This document shows positions 17,101 to 25,640 of a DNA stretch of 64,000 bases, piece by piece. The notes below the pieces were generated by a model that did not search any database, was not told the DNA's origin, and worked only from the letters and a program-made list of their open reading frames with translations. The number at the start of each line of letters is the position of its first letter. Within the stretch, counting starts at the first letter, position 1. The DNA is from Paenibacillus fonticola DSM 21315 (GTDB taxonomy: Bacteria > Bacillota > Bacilli > Paenibacillales > Paenibacillaceae), in assembly GCF_000381905.1 (NCBI RefSeq), contig NZ_KB907256.1, positions 1-64,000 of the forward strand, read 5' to 3'. The translations under genes were made by a program, and so were the position numbers.

Positions 17101-17514
17101 TCGAGTGATTTGGCAGTTGCAGAAGCAGCCGTGGATGGACCCCTGCTGCACATTACACCAACAGGCAATGGTTCATCAGAAATTCATATTACAGCCGATG
17201 ATGGAAGGGGCGGATTAACTGAAACATCCTTCCGTGTCGCGTATTATCGGGAATTACAAGATTTGAGGGCTGAAGTCTCGTCCGATTTCATTGGACTCTA
17301 CTGGGATGAATATGAGGAAGAAGAGGTAAGCTATCAAGTTTATATGAATGGTGAGCTAATCGATTCCGTCGATACCAATCATATTTTACTTACGGATCTT
17401 GAGCCGGATACGGTTTATGATCTCCGTGTATTTGCGGTTAATGGCGATGAAGAGATTAAGGCGTTCGGCGACTATTCAGTAACGACACAACCTATGTATG
17501 AGCCTATGGAATAA
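14116..17514 (+). CDS. Large secreted protein: NHL repeats, copper-amine-oxidase-N domain, FecR domain, coiled coil, cadherin-like and FnIII domains
   Basis: The 1132-residue protein has a signal peptide (about residues 1-27, hydrophobic core LLIAVMIMTLIGGTVAG, cleavage near AGA). Residues 40-395 hold five or six NHL repeats with the recurring phrase ADTxNHxIR, predicting a beta-propeller. About 405-535 is a copper-amine-oxidase-N type stalk domain (MVPVRALSEMMG, YVPIRFFSEAFGADVQW). About 550-690 is a FecR-like domain (VNNVRGTNFMVS). A Gln/Glu/Lys-rich coiled coil spans about 820-920. A Thr/Pro/Ser linker then leads to a cadherin-like DADGDELTF domain and a final FnIII module. There is no sortase signal. 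It is probably a cell-wall-associated or exported structural or binding protein. Confidence 0.88.
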   Translation: MRNMYSRLLIAVMIMTLIGGTVAGAAGVQSEPSQGDSHEALSRISSFAGSGHFDDWDGGASEASFRMPQGIAVLKDGSLLVADTQNHLIRQVKHGEVSTYAGLVLEEDNVTPEGAWQDGAKDDAVFNGPSGIDIDKNGNLYIADTDNHRVRKISKDGTVTTIAGDGIIGDEDSTGTRARFYHPQDVAVASDGTLYVADTLNHLIRQITPDGQVTTLNAPSDRVVEVEAGYVVPAGDYADGALSASKFNEPASIAIDHKGNLYVSDTGNHVIRYIDLAKGTVATAAGLSPGEKPVYAAGSLYAEGGYADGASSEARFLFPKGIAVTEENGLMIADSLNHTIRYFSDGLVSTIAGVPAQFGQVDGINGQNLLHYPTDVAVLPSGGLLIADSYNNKIRELEYYRLPSNLPRNEQVKVVLDDSVISFATQPEVEKGYTMVPVRALSEMMGYKVGLLDNQRTIELAKGEVSIKLQLGSEVISVQNAASEAEEQRVIEAAPYTKDGRIYVPIRFFSEAFGADVQWDPYTRTVVLREITEAVDKLPVVDRKSRTAVIEQIRGKVWINQAGGSLTYQAYNGMKLHQGDHIVTENDTSAIIKTADREDEITISENSKLYISNLSVSDTSHTKHTSFMLWSGLASANVSSLANAKDTFNILTPTAVNNVRGTNFMVSIDPVTGLPKLFVSSGLVQASGKGTSQDPAFVYPAQQLTLFPNSQAPNEPYIVDPSDLVNQASPAVIEALLRAKQKIDRENEELLERMRNGASGSNPGDLPQGDLDQYQQNLNQLLGNIVKQTLVQKKMDPIDLQTLIDQVNKQSDAKIDLNHVPPLQLSEKEKQQQERQKQLEEEQKKRLEQQNKERQLAEQRQSLIAKVEAERERIEQENKKKQEEAAKRAEALYKQSLSDAEKQKFEQRQKDLEQRKQQQEQVRKSEAPTPTPTSTSTSTSTSWPTPTPTPTPANTAPVVVELLSDIMVNEDLPFEFNLSEVFHDADGDELTFAARSSDLAVAEAAVDGPLLHITPTGNGSSEIHITADDGRGGLTETSFRVAYYRELQDLRAEVSSDFIGLYWDEYEEEEVSYQVYMNGELIDSVDTNHILLTDLEPDTVYDLRVFAVNGDEEIKAFGDYSVTTQPMYEPME
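16897..16974 (+). repeat. In-frame trinucleotide/hexanucleotide tandem repeat (Thr-Ser/Thr-Pro linker)
   Basis: The units ACATCA and CCGACA recur and encode (TS)n and (TP)n. The tract can expand or contract in steps of six bases without frameshift, so the linker length may vary between strains. Confidence 0.85.
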
Positions 17515-17624
17515 CTCCAAGAATTGTCGTACCACATAAAATGTCCGGAAAATCTGCACATGAGGTTTATCATGAAATTTATTCGTTAGTTTTGCGTTGT
17601 AGATGATAGGCGCAGTAGTTCAAA

Positions 17625-17672
17625 AGAGGGTGTCTCAAAGTCCTGAAAGGGCGGAGAGACACTCTCTTTTTC
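17625..17672 (+). terminator. Terminator downstream of the secreted multidomain protein
   Basis: AGAGGGTGTCTC pairs with GAGACACTCTC over a 19-base loop and runs into TTTTT. It lies 110 bases after the stop. The stretch 17673-17978 contains nothing I can assign. Confidence 0.75.
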
Positions 17673-17978
17673 CACATGATGGAGTAAGTTTGTTGCCGAG
17701 ATTCATAGCTGAGCGACCCTCCGTTCTGTCCTGCTGAGTTGTTTCATCCGTTCCTCCAAGCTCTGCTTCATGCTTATACTACTTGATAAGCCTAACCTGA
17801 AGAAAGACTAGACGATTCTTAAAAATGTATTTTTCACCTCGTTTGATGAGTGACTCCATTATACAGCTTATTGGAACGGCCGAAAAAGAATGGATTTCTA
17901 AAAGTTATCATCCTATGACGACTAATTAGCCTACCAGTAGGCAGAATTTAGCCGAGGCAGACCTGCTTTCCCGACCGG

Positions 17979-18821
17979 CTAACGGCTGCGAATTTTTCCC
18001 GGGGCGATCCCGTAGGTGTCTTTGAATAGATGATAAAAATGGCTTAAGTTGTCGAAGCCGGCTTCGTAGGCGATGTCCATGATGGCCAGATTAGTTGTTA
18101 GCAGCAAATTTTTGGCGTAGGCAAGACGCAGTTGGTTGATGTAAGCCGTCGGCGTTATACGGAGATATTGCTTGAACACGCGGTTCAAGTGGCCGCTGCT
18201 GCGGTCCGAAAGCTCATTGAGCCGGACGAGCCCTGCGGTGAAGTTTTCCTTTTTCTGCAACTGGGTGAGCAGGAGGTCGAGCCATTGGGGCATCGACTTT
18301 TTTTTCTCGTTTCGGTAATCGAGGAAGTAATGCATTAGCGCGTCAGTCAGAAAACATCGTGCCAAGATACGCGCTTTCTGCTTGTCGGTTGTCGTGTAGA
18401 GCTGGATTTTGGCGCTTTTATTGATCAGTTCTTCCAAGTCCGTCTCTGGCAGCATAATGTAGGGGGACAAGTCCGGGCTCTTGAGCGAATGTGCGAAAGC
18501 AGAATTGTCAAAGTAATCGAAAGCGCTTTCCACCATCTCCCGATAGAAATTCACATTGATGAACTGGCAATCCTCGCCTTCATAGAAGTCGTAGCAATGT
18601 GTATCGTTCGGACGGATGAATACCATGGCCCCTTTTTCCAAATATTGTGCATCACCGTTGACTATATGGGTGCATTTGCCCGCCGTAATGATAAAGATTT
18701 CGTAATAATCATGGCCGTGCAGCGGGGAAGTGTGCTTAACCGAATATTCGATATGAAAGTTGGACTGCACCAGCGGGTCGATTAGCGTCGCCGCACGCAG
18801 CATGGGAATGGGCATTGACAT
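17979..18821 (-). CDS. AraC-family regulator with N-terminal cupin domain, next to beta-mannosidase
   Basis: The start is the ATG at 18821, preceded by GGCGGAGAA; the open frame beyond has no signal. The 280-residue protein has a cupin sugar-sensing domain (HGHDYYEIFIITAGKCTHIV, residues about 35-60) and a C-terminal double HTH. The second HTH motif reads IMDIAYEAGFDNLSHFYHLFK. This layout is standard for carbohydrate-responsive AraC regulators. It is divergent from the GH2 beta-mannosidase gene, which is the expected target. An inverted repeat lies between them. Confidence 0.92.
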   Translation of the reverse strand: MSMPIPMLRAATLIDPLVQSNFHIEYSVKHTSPLHGHDYYEIFIITAGKCTHIVNGDAQYLEKGAMVFIRPNDTHCYDFYEGEDCQFINVNFYREMVESAFDYFDNSAFAHSLKSPDLSPYIMLPETDLEELINKSAKIQLYTTTDKQKARILARCFLTDALMHYFLDYRNEKKKSMPQWLDLLLTQLQKKENFTAGLVRLNELSDRSSGHLNRVFKQYLRITPTAYINQLRLAYAKNLLLTTNLAIMDIAYEAGFDNLSHFYHLFKDTYGIAPGKIRSR

Positions 18822-18887
18822 GAAATTCTCCGCCTCTCTCGTCAAATAATGAATTAAGATATATGTTACTATAGCACAAAAAAAGTA

Positions 18888-18939
18888 GGAATATAACAAG
18901 ACTTGATCTGCACGAACTGCTACGATCAGGCTATATTCC
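18888..18939. promoter_or_regulatory. Inverted repeat in the araC/beta-mannosidase control region
   Basis: GGAATATAAC (18888-18897) and GCTATATTCC (18930-18939) form an imperfect dyad. An inner pair CTTGATC/GATCAGG extends it. Position between divergent genes fits an AraC binding region, but hairpin function is also possible. Confidence 0.4.
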
Positions 18940-19016
18940 CTGGGAAAGTCTTTTTTAATCAATCCGGGGTATGCAATTATAGAACAAAAATAAAACGAGA
19001 AGCAGGTGGAGTGTGC

Positions 19017-21485
19017 ATGCAAGAATTGACGCTGAACGGTGAATGGAAGATGAAAAGAACCGACGAGACGGAGTGGATCGATGCGGTCGTTCCCGGCTCC
19101 GTATTCCATGATTTGCTTCAGGCAGGGAAGATGGAGGATCCGTTCTTCAGAGACAACGAGTACGACATTCTTGAACTGACCAAGTTTGACTACCAATACC
19201 GGAGAAGCTTCTTCGTCGAGCAGGCCGTGCTGGATCACGATACGGTGCTGCTGCGCTGCGACGGATTGGATACGTTGTGTGAACTGTCCGTGAACGGGAC
19301 GGCCGTGTTGAAGACGAACAATATGCACCGGACCTACGAGGCGGACGTTAAGGCGCTGCTTGTTGCAGGTTGGAACGAAATACATGTTATCATCCGCTCG
19401 GCGACGAACTACGTACTGGAGAAGGATAAAGAATACCATCTAACGAGCTGCGCTGACGCGGTGCCCGGCATCTCCCATCTCCGCAAGGCGCACAGTATGT
19501 TCGGTTGGGACTGGGGACCGAAGCTGCCGGATATGGGGATTTGGAGAGATATCTCTATTCGCGGTTACGATTTGGGCAGAATTGACGATGTTTATGTGAC
19601 GCAGCGGCATGAGGAAGGCAAGGTTGAGCTTGAAGTCGCAGTAGGAATCAAGAACTGGACGAATGCTGGCCTACAGCTTCGGGCAACGCTGGAGACGCCT
19701 GACGGGAGAATGCTTGAAGCAGAAGTGGAGGACATTGGAACCGCAAGCACGCTTGTGCTTGAAGTGGAAGATCCTGAACTCTGGTGGCCTAACAACTACG
19801 GCAGCCAGCCGCTCTATACATTGCGCGTATCACTGATTGAGGGTGGACGGGAACTCGACGATACAACACTGTGCATCGGCTTGAGAACGTTAACCGTCAA
19901 GCAGGAGCAGGACGAGTGGGGAGAATCTTTTGCGTTTGAAATCAACGGGAAGAGCATCTTTGCCATGGGCGCCAACTTTATACCGGAGGACAATGTGTTC
20001 GGTCGAAGAAGCGCCGAGCGGATGGAGCAATTGATTCAAAGCTGTGTGGAAGCCAACTACAACTGCATCCGAGTATGGGGCGGCGGCTATTACGCTGACG
20101 ATTATTTCTACGATCTGTGCGATCGCCATGGCCTCATTGTCTGGCAGGATCACTTGTACGCTTGCGGCGCCTACGATTTCAACGACGAATTTAAGGAAAA
20201 CATCAGGCTGGAGACTATCGACAACATGAAGCGAATTCGCCATCATGCCTCCCTTGGCATATGGAGCGGCAACAACGAGCTGGAATACGCCTGGGCGTAT
20301 TGGGGCTGGGTCGAGCGTTACGGCCAGAAGCTGAAAAACGATTACTTACTCCAGTTTGAGCAATATTTGCCGGAGCTCTCCAAGTCACTTGACCCGAATA
20401 CGTTCTATTGGCGTTCGTCGCCTTCCTCCACCGGAGGCATCGACGACCCGAACAACGAGCATATCGGGGATATGCATTATTGGGACGTGTGGCATGGCCG
20501 CAAGCCTATTACAGAGTTTAGAACGCTCTACCCGAGATTTATGTCTGAGTTCGGTCTGCAGTCGTTCCCGTCGCTTAAGACGGTAGAGACTTTCACGCTC
20601 CCGGAGGACCGGAATATTTTTTCCTACGTAATGGAAGCTCATCAGAAGAACGGCACAGGCAACGAGAAGATCATGTATTACATCAGCGAATATTTCAAAT
20701 ATCCAAAAAACTTCGAGTCGCTGCTCTACGTGTCCCAATTGATTCAGGCCGAAGGCATGCGCTGCGGCGTGGAGCACTGGAGACGGAACCGCGGCAGATG
20801 TATGGGCGCCGTATATTGGCAGCTAAACGACATTTGGCCGGGGGCTTCATGGTCGAGTCTGGATTATTTTGGCCGCTGGAAGGCTACCCATCATGCCGCT
20901 AAACGGTTTTACGCGCCGGTACTGGCTTCGGCCTGCGAGGAAGGGACGCAAGTCGCGCTGCACGTGACCAATGAGACCTTGCATCATGTTGACGGACAAC
21001 TGCGCTGGCGTTTGATGAATCATCTGTCCGAGGTTATCCAGAGCGGGGAAGCCGAAGTGTCCATGGACTCACTCTCCACCCGGGAGGTTATCGGCCTCGA
21101 CTTCAGCGAGACGCTGAACACCAAGCAGAAACTGCGGCAAAGCTATCTGGCATTCGAGTTGATCGTTGATGGCAAGCCGATCAGTTCGGGGACGGTGCTG
21201 TTCGTCAAAGCAAAGCATTTCGATTTCCTTGACCCCGGGATTAGTGCGAGCGTGACCGAGGAGGAGGAACGATTCGTGATCAGGCTGGAAAGCAAGGCCT
21301 TTGCCCAATTTGTGTCACTTGACCTGAAGGGGGCAGACGCGCGCTGGAGCGATAACGTCTTCGATTTGTCAGCGGGCCGTCCAGTCTCCGTCGTGGTTGG
21401 GAAGGACAGCCTTTCCGTGTCGCTTTCCTTGGAAGGATTCAGGGAGCAGCTTACGGTCATGAGCTTATTCGATACGTTCGAGTAA
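19017..21485 (+). CDS. Beta-mannosidase, glycoside hydrolase family 2
   Basis: The ATG at 19017 follows AGGTGGA; a longer frame to 18903 is unlikely. The 822-residue protein has the usual GH2 layout: N-terminal jelly roll (NGEWKMKR), immunoglobulin-like domain, TIM barrel and C-terminal beta domains. The acid/base is Glu421 in [11 protein letters not shown] and the nucleophile is Glu511 in FMSEFGLQS, both matching beta-mannosidases rather than beta-galactosidases. It lacks a signal peptide, so it cleaves imported mannosyl oligosaccharides in the cytoplasm. The AraC gene upstream probably controls it. A terminator follows at 21514. Confidence 0.94.
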   Translation: MQELTLNGEWKMKRTDETEWIDAVVPGSVFHDLLQAGKMEDPFFRDNEYDILELTKFDYQYRRSFFVEQAVLDHDTVLLRCDGLDTLCELSVNGTAVLKTNNMHRTYEADVKALLVAGWNEIHVIIRSATNYVLEKDKEYHLTSCADAVPGISHLRKAHSMFGWDWGPKLPDMGIWRDISIRGYDLGRIDDVYVTQRHEEGKVELEVAVGIKNWTNAGLQLRATLETPDGRMLEAEVEDIGTASTLVLEVEDPELWWPNNYGSQPLYTLRVSLIEGGRELDDTTLCIGLRTLTVKQEQDEWGESFAFEINGKSIFAMGANFIPEDNVFGRRSAERMEQLIQSCVEANYNCIRVWGGGYYADDYFYDLCDRHGLIVWQDHLYACGAYDFNDEFKENIRLETIDNMKRIRHHASLGIWSGNNELEYAWAYWGWVERYGQKLKNDYLLQFEQYLPELSKSLDPNTFYWRSSPSSTGGIDDPNNEHIGDMHYWDVWHGRKPITEFRTLYPRFMSEFGLQSFPSLKTVETFTLPEDRNIFSYVMEAHQKNGTGNEKIMYYISEYFKYPKNFESLLYVSQLIQAEGMRCGVEHWRRNRGRCMGAVYWQLNDIWPGASWSSLDYFGRWKATHHAAKRFYAPVLASACEEGTQVALHVTNETLHHVDGQLRWRLMNHLSEVIQSGEAEVSMDSLSTREVIGLDFSETLNTKQKLRQSYLAFELIVDGKPISSGTVLFVKAKHFDFLDPGISASVTEEEERFVIRLESKAFAQFVSLDLKGADARWSDNVFDLSAGRPVSVVVGKDSLSVSLSLEGFREQLTVMSLFDTFE

Positions 21486-21513
21486 ACAAGTGAACATCCA
21501 TTTTGCGAAGGGT

Positions 21514-21558
21514 CAAACGTTGGGGCAGTTCCGTCTGGACCCGGCGTTTGCCTTTTTT
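21514..21558 (+). terminator. Terminator after beta-mannosidase
   Basis: CAAACGTTGGG pairs with CCCGGCGTTTG (two G-T pairs) and is followed by CCTTTTTT. Confidence 0.85.
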
Positions 21559-21716
21559 CGTCGGCATAGCAGCCCGGTCTGCAGATGTGTCGATTGTTGC
21601 TGTTGTGGCTGCCATAATCCTGCCATGATCCGCAATGATCTGTACAAATAAGCAAGCATAACGATAGAAATCCAATCGTTGTTGCCTAGTATCACCTTTC
21701 GGCTGCTTTAAACAGT

Positions 21717-21752
21717 AGGAGACCGTTATGTTATTTAGACGGTCTCCTTTTG
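21717..21752. terminator. Bidirectional terminator at the end of the VOC gene
   Basis: AGGAGACCGT pairs with ACGGTCTCCT around 12 bases. It ends seven bases short of the minus-strand VOC stop codon. Confidence 0.8.
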
Positions 21753-21758
21753 GTTTTC

Positions 21759-22136
21759 TTAAACTTGTACTTCACTCATTAATGCATGAGTATTATCTTC
21801 CGTATCTTTAAAAAATACCATCCATGTTTCTGATTGTCCCATTTTTGCCACAACATGTGGTTCATCGATAAACATAACTTCTTTTTCTACTAAGTGCTTA
21901 TATGTATCTTTAATATTATTTACTTGAAAATAAATAACTGAACTGGAATGGGCAAAATCCTCCTTTTCAGGAAGTGTTAACATAAGCCGCAAGCCATCGC
22001 ATTCAAAGAATGCCATACGATCCGTGTTAAATAAAAGAGAGAGACCTAGTTTCTCTTTATAAAAATTTAGTGCCCTATTTATGTCTGTAACAGGTACACC
22101 GATTTGTCCAACATTTTTAATCATTGTAGTTTCCAT
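21759..22136 (-). CDS. VOC-superfamily protein (glyoxalase/bleomycin-resistance fold)
   Basis: The 125-residue protein has the two beta-alpha-beta-beta-beta modules of the VOC fold (GQIGVPVTDINRALNFYKEK, then DTYKHLVEKEVMF and VFFKDTEDNTHALM). Such single-chain proteins act as metal-dependent lyases, dioxygenases or drug-binding proteins. The substrate cannot be predicted. It lies 58 bases downstream of an AraC gene in the same direction and is probably controlled by it. Confidence 0.88.
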   Translation of the reverse strand: METTMIKNVGQIGVPVTDINRALNFYKEKLGLSLLFNTDRMAFFECDGLRLMLTLPEKEDFAHSSSVIYFQVNNIKDTYKHLVEKEVMFIDEPHVVAKMGQSETWMVFFKDTEDNTHALMSEVQV

Positions 22137-22193
22137 AAGGCATTTTTTCTCCCTTCAAATATCTTCTTCTTAACTAAGAATAAATAATTTCAC

Positions 22194-23057
22194 TTAAAGT
22201 GTCTTATCCAATATCACTTTTTTTCGATATTCTTTTGGAGATAAACCAACATGCTGCTTGAACATTTTACTAAAGGATACAGGGTTTTGAAATCCAAGTT
22301 CAAAGGATATTTCAGTCATATTATGATCTAATTCTGCTAGCAGTTGTTTTGCCTTTTGTATCCTAAATAATGAAATATGCTGATGGGGTGTTCTACCGTA
22401 TATTTGAGAGTAAGTTCTTAATAAATGATTAGGTGATAAACAAGCAGCCTTAGCAACTTCATCTAGCTTTAAAGGTTCATTATAATAAGATCTAATATAA
22501 TCATGCGCTATACTTACCCTTCTATACAATTCTTCACGTGTGGAATTACGAATTGCATGCAATGATTCGATTTCTTTGTATGTATTAAAATGTTCATTCA
22601 AAATAGAACCCATTATCTTATGAAATTGTTCCTCATAGCCAACGGAACCGAGTTCAAGACTAGGTAATATCTGTTTAAAGGTTTCTAATTGAGAAGACAA
22701 AGTATTATTTTTATGATAGGTTTTATCAAAAAAGCGAATAGAACCTGTATCTTTATACGGATCGCTTAAAAGTACATTGTTTGTTGCTTTTAATGAATGA
22801 AAGACCTCCGCCGGAAACTCATCTTTAAAGAAAATACAAAAAGACTCCACTTCATCTGTTTCATCAATTGAAATGGTGTAAGGACCCTCATTGAGAAGAA
22901 GGTATCTACTCTCTTCAACAGCATAAAAGCCTTTATCAGTTTTATAATGAGCTTTACCATTTGAAAATGTTTTTATGGATAGTTGGCCCATTCCTTCCCA
23001 ATAAAAGTGATCACTTTTTGCATGTAAAACAAAATTGGAAGAATCTATTTTTTTCAT
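22194..23057 (-). CDS. AraC-family transcriptional regulator
   Basis: The ATG at 23057 (MKKIDSSNFV) has GGAGAG at proper spacing; upstream in-frame ATGs lack one. The 287-residue protein has an N-terminal cupin-like ligand domain and a C-terminal pair of HTHs. They carry LDEVAKAACLSPNHLLRTYS and MTEISFELGFQNPVSFSKMF. The gene is AT-rich like the VOC gene after it, and the two appear to form one operon, perhaps acquired together. Confidence 0.92.
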   Translation of the reverse strand: MKKIDSSNFVLHAKSDHFYWEGMGQLSIKTFSNGKAHYKTDKGFYAVEESRYLLLNEGPYTISIDETDEVESFCIFFKDEFPAEVFHSLKATNNVLLSDPYKDTGSIRFFDKTYHKNNTLSSQLETFKQILPSLELGSVGYEEQFHKIMGSILNEHFNTYKEIESLHAIRNSTREELYRRVSIAHDYIRSYYNEPLKLDEVAKAACLSPNHLLRTYSQIYGRTPHQHISLFRIQKAKQLLAELDHNMTEISFELGFQNPVSFSKMFKQHVGLSPKEYRKKVILDKTL

Positions 23058-23103
23058 AACACAACTCTCCATGAAGACAACTTTTTTTCTTTTATAACTT
23101 TTA

Positions 23104-23289
23104 TTATACATAATAGTGGAAATTAAGTATGAACATTGGGTAGTCAATGGAATCGCCTATAACAAGATGAGAAATAATCGCTCCCGCTATTGTAAAGAAG
23201 AAATCAGCATAGGCCCATTCTTTAAGATATGGAAATTTATGTATGAATATGGCGGCCATTCCCAAAGTTTTAGAAACTTCTATTAGCAC
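23104..23289 (-). pseudogene. DoxX-like membrane protein remnant
   Basis: The 61-codon reading contains EVSKTLGMAAIFI, then FPYLKEWAYADFFFTIAGAI and SHLVIGDS. This is the central/C-terminal signature of small DoxX-like (DoxX_2) membrane proteins of about 120 residues. The N-terminal half is missing and the end is out of pattern. No ribosome site is seen. It lies upstream of the AraC/VOC pair and is a broken gene. Confidence 0.65.
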
Positions 23290-23334
23290 GAGTAAATAGG
23301 GGGATACCCCAATTCTGTCATCTTCTCGAGTTCA

Positions 23335-23363
23335 AGGTGCTCTTTTGACGGGCGCCTTTTTTT
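23335..23363 (+). terminator. Hairpin upstream of the arsR promoter
   Basis: AGGTGCTC pairs with GGGCGCCT and is followed by seven T. It insulates the arsR promoter from upstream plus-strand transcription. Confidence 0.75.
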
Positions 23364-23364
23364 G

Positions 23365-23416
23365 TTGACTCGACACTAAGTGGTGTCTTATAATAAAACG
23401 GACACCGAACGGTGTC
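23365..23416 (+). promoter_or_regulatory. ArsR-type promoter with two operators
   Basis: TTGACT (23365-23370) and TATAAT (23389-23394) are 18 bp apart. GACACTAAGTGGTGTC fills the spacer (23372-23387) and a cleaner palindrome GACACCGAACGGTGTC lies just downstream (23401-23416). Binding of the adjacent ArsR protein would occlude RNA polymerase. Confidence 0.8.
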
Positions 23417-23449
23417 TAATATAAGACATGAGGAAATTTGGTGGTTGCG

Positions 23450-23779
23450 ATGAACCAAGCTGTACAAAAACGGGATGTGTTTGACGCGATTGCGGATCCG
23501 ACGAGGCGCAGGCTGATTCATCTGTTGTCAGATGCAGATGAGTTGCCTTTACACGAGATCACGCCGCATTTTCCAATGGGCCGGACGGCGGTGTCCAAGC
23601 ATCTGACTATCCTTAAAGAGGCCAGTCTGGTGCAAGATCGTAGAGTAGGCAGAGAAACGCGATATAAGTTAAACGCATCTCCACTCAAGGAAGTTGAAGA
23701 CTGGGTTGCTTTCTACAGGAAGTATTGGAGTAACAATATGATGCGATTAGGCCAGTTATTAGAGGAGGATGAAGAATGA
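23450..23779 (+). CDS. ArsR-family winged-helix repressor (SRPBCC-linked type)
   Basis: The 109-residue protein has VFDAIADPTRRRLIHLLSD, then HFPMGRTAVSKHLTILKEA and the wing VGRETRYKLN. It lacks the metal-binding cysteines of ArsR/SmtB, as in the group paired with AHSA1-type SRPBCC genes. Start choice is open: ATG 23450 with GGTGG, or GTG 23441 with AGGA. It overlaps the SRPBCC gene by ATGA. Two palindromes in its own promoter indicate autoregulation. Confidence 0.92.
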   Translation: MNQAVQKRDVFDAIADPTRRRLIHLLSDADELPLHEITPHFPMGRTAVSKHLTILKEASLVQDRRVGRETRYKLNASPLKEVEDWVAFYRKYWSNNMMRLGQLLEEDEE

Positions 23780-24177
23780 GTTTATCATTAAACATGGATT
23801 TTCAATTTACGACATCAGTTGAAAAGCTGTGGACTGCCTTAACCGATTCAAGCAAGTTAGCCAAATGGATTGCGGATAATGATTTTGAGCCCGTTGTCGG
23901 ACATCGCTTTCAGTTCCGCCATCAACCGAGCGAATATTGGGATGGAATCGTAGACAGCGAAGTGCTTATCGTGGATGAACCGAACCTATTGTCCTTTACT
24001 TGGGCAGTCGGGGAGGAGAGACATACGGTTACGTTGACGATACAGGATTTGGGAGATGGGAAGGTGAACCTGCACCTTGAACAAACTGGAATTACCAATG
24101 AACAAGGACTTGCAGGCGCTAAATATGGTTGGATGGCATGGATCGACAAGCTGGTAAAAGTGTTGTTGGAACAATAA
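23776..24177 (+). CDS. SRPBCC/AHSA1-family protein
   Basis: The 133-residue protein has the START-like helix-grip fold signature (FTTSVEKLWTALTDSSKLAKW and a C-terminal helix AKYGWMAWIDKLVKVLLEQ). Family members bind hydrophobic ligands; the ArsR-coupled ones have no defined substrate. The ATGA overlap with arsR shows translational coupling. A partial copy of its first 65 bases lies at 26040-26105, before the sigma-factor gene. Confidence 0.9.
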   Translation: MSLSLNMDFQFTTSVEKLWTALTDSSKLAKWIADNDFEPVVGHRFQFRHQPSEYWDGIVDSEVLIVDEPNLLSFTWAVGEERHTVTLTIQDLGDGKVNLHLEQTGITNEQGLAGAKYGWMAWIDKLVKVLLEQ

Positions 24178-24179
24178 AT

Positions 24180-24600
24180 AACCGGGCGGGAACAGCAAGA
24201 ATTGGCGGGTGCGACTTAACCTGGAAAGCGGGGCAATACGGTTTGTTTAGCATTACACATAAGTCCGTAAAAAATGGTACGCGCCCGTTCAGCGTGTCAT
24301 CCGCTCCAACTGAGAATGCGGTTAGAATCACAACGCGTATTGGTGAACAACCGAGTGAGTTTAAGAAAGCATTGCTGGAATTGACACCAAATATGAAAAT
24401 CACGATGCGCTGCCCAGCAGGCCCCTTTCATCTCCAAGATGAAAACCCGGCACTTTTCATTGCCGGACGGAATCGGCATTACCCCGTTTCGGTCGATCCT
24501 CAAGCAAATCGATTCAACACCGAAGGAAGTCGGAAAGCCGATCCATCTTCTTTATATGGATGGGAATAGGGAATACCTAAGGGGGCTTTGTTTTGATCAC
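24180..24600 (+). pseudogene. Flavodoxin/ferredoxin reductase-like gene, truncated and frameshifted
   Basis: One frame reads GQYGLFSITHKSVKNGTRPF, then SVSSAPTENAVRIT and FIAG. A shifted frame from about 24466 continues GIGITPFRSILKQID and LLYMDGNREYL. Joined, these are the FAD-binding RPFSVSS motif and the NAD(P)-binding GIGITPF motif of flavodoxin-reductase-like proteins. The N-terminus and the final third are missing, and one frameshift separates the halves. It begins directly after the SRPBCC stop, so the operon once had a third gene. Confidence 0.8.
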
Positions 24601-24606
24601 GAATAT

Positions 24607-24691
24607 AAACATGATATTTCTGTGCAAGAATTGCAAGGCTCCATTTTCCACCATCACCTAAAATTAAATTTGGAAGGAGGATCTGAATGGA
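24607..24691 (+). repeat. 85-bp duplicated leader, copy 1
   Basis: This stretch (AAACATGATATTTCTGTGCA onward) is about 85 percent identical to 50033-50117. In both places it ends with an AGGAGG ribosome site and the codons ATG-GAT of the next gene, although the two genes (AraC and an APH-type kinase) are unrelated. Confidence 0.85.
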
Positions 24692-25565
24692 TTGGCTGGA
24701 CCGCATGAATAACGCAATGGAATATGTCGAAACACATCTGTCTGAAGCAATCGATTACGAACAAGTGGCTAGAATTTCCTGTTGCTCGACTTACCACTTT
24801 CAGCGGATGTTCTCGTTCATCACTAATGTTACGCTGGCGGAGTATATTCGGCGCAGGCGGCTGACCCTTGCCGCATTTGAACTGCAGAACAGTGGTGTAA
24901 AGGTCATCGACATTGCATTGAAGTATGGTTACGAATCGCCTGAGGCATTTTCCAGAGCGTTCAAAAAAATGCATGGCGTGGTGCCGATGGCAGCGCGTGA
25001 CAAGGGCGTTTCACTCAAGGCCTATCCTCGGCTATCCTTTCATATTTCAATTCGAGGAGATGTGGAGATGAATTACAGAATCGAGGAAAAACAAGGTTTT
25101 GAAATGTTCGGGGTTTCAATTATGGTCAATGCCAATGGCGAGAATCCGTATGTTGAAATACCTCAATTTTGGGAGAGGTGCATTTCCGACGGAACAGTAA
25201 AGCGAATTCGTTCCGCCGCAGGTTTGGGGGAAGATGGTCAAATTCATGGGGTTTTATACAACCACCAAGGTGAGCGATTCTCCTATATGATCGGTTATTT
25301 CTTGCCTCAGAATGGCTTGTCGCAAGGGTTTGAAAAGCTTCAAATTTCCCCACAGACTTACGCGATTTTCTCTACAGGAATTAATCCCGATGGACAGAAT
25401 GATATTCATGGATTGTGGAGGCGGATCTGGGGTGAGTGGTTTCCGAGCTCTAATTACGAATTTGCAAACGGTCCCGAGTTCGAAATGACCTATGATCGAG
25501 GAAACAACATGTACGAAATGGAAGTCTGGATTCCTGTCGTTAAAAAAACAGAGTTTGCTAACTGA
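24687..25565 (+). CDS. AraC-family regulator with C-terminal GyrI-like effector domain
   Basis: The 292-residue protein starts with the DNA-binding pair (FQRMFSFITNVTLAEYIRRR and VIDIALKYGYESPEAFSRAF, residues about 20-105) and ends with a GyrI-like/AraC effector-binding domain (about 130-290, FEMFGVSIMVNANGENP). This inverted order is typical of Rob/SoxS-like sensors of small hydrophobic molecules in Firmicutes. A good GGAAGGAGG site is part of the duplicated 85-bp leader. No obvious target gene is adjacent except the decayed reductase upstream. Element copy 4 follows. Confidence 0.92.
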   Translation: MDWLDRMNNAMEYVETHLSEAIDYEQVARISCCSTYHFQRMFSFITNVTLAEYIRRRRLTLAAFELQNSGVKVIDIALKYGYESPEAFSRAFKKMHGVVPMAARDKGVSLKAYPRLSFHISIRGDVEMNYRIEEKQGFEMFGVSIMVNANGENPYVEIPQFWERCISDGTVKRIRSAAGLGEDGQIHGVLYNHQGERFSYMIGYFLPQNGLSQGFEKLQISPQTYAIFSTGINPDGQNDIHGLWRRIWGEWFPSSNYEFANGPEFEMTYDRGNNMYEMEVWIPVVKKTEFAN

Positions 25566-25572
25566 AACCATG

Positions 25573-25640
25573 TGTTGAAATAACGTGGACTTAAAAGAAG
25601 GGCCATCCCCACAAAGGATGGCTTTAATCTTGCCATTACC
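25573..25640 (+). repeat. Dispersed 3'-intergenic element, copy 4
   Basis: GTTGAAATAACGTG leads to the hairpin GGCCATCC..GGATGGC and the tail TCTTGCCATTACC. The first 55 bases are nearly the same as copy 9 at 51142. The next 400 bases, up to 26040, hold no gene I can recognise. Confidence 0.8.

Noticed and set aside
16677-17168. Minus-strand readings opposite the secreted multidomain protein (Val/Asp and Ser/Cys-rich)
   Set aside because: They mirror the (TS)n/(TP)n and Gln-rich coiled-coil codons of the real gene and have no start signals.
18822-19439. N-terminal extension of the AraC protein at 17979
   Set aside because: The extension runs through the promoter region and the beta-mannosidase gene, and a good ribosome site supports the ATG at 18821.
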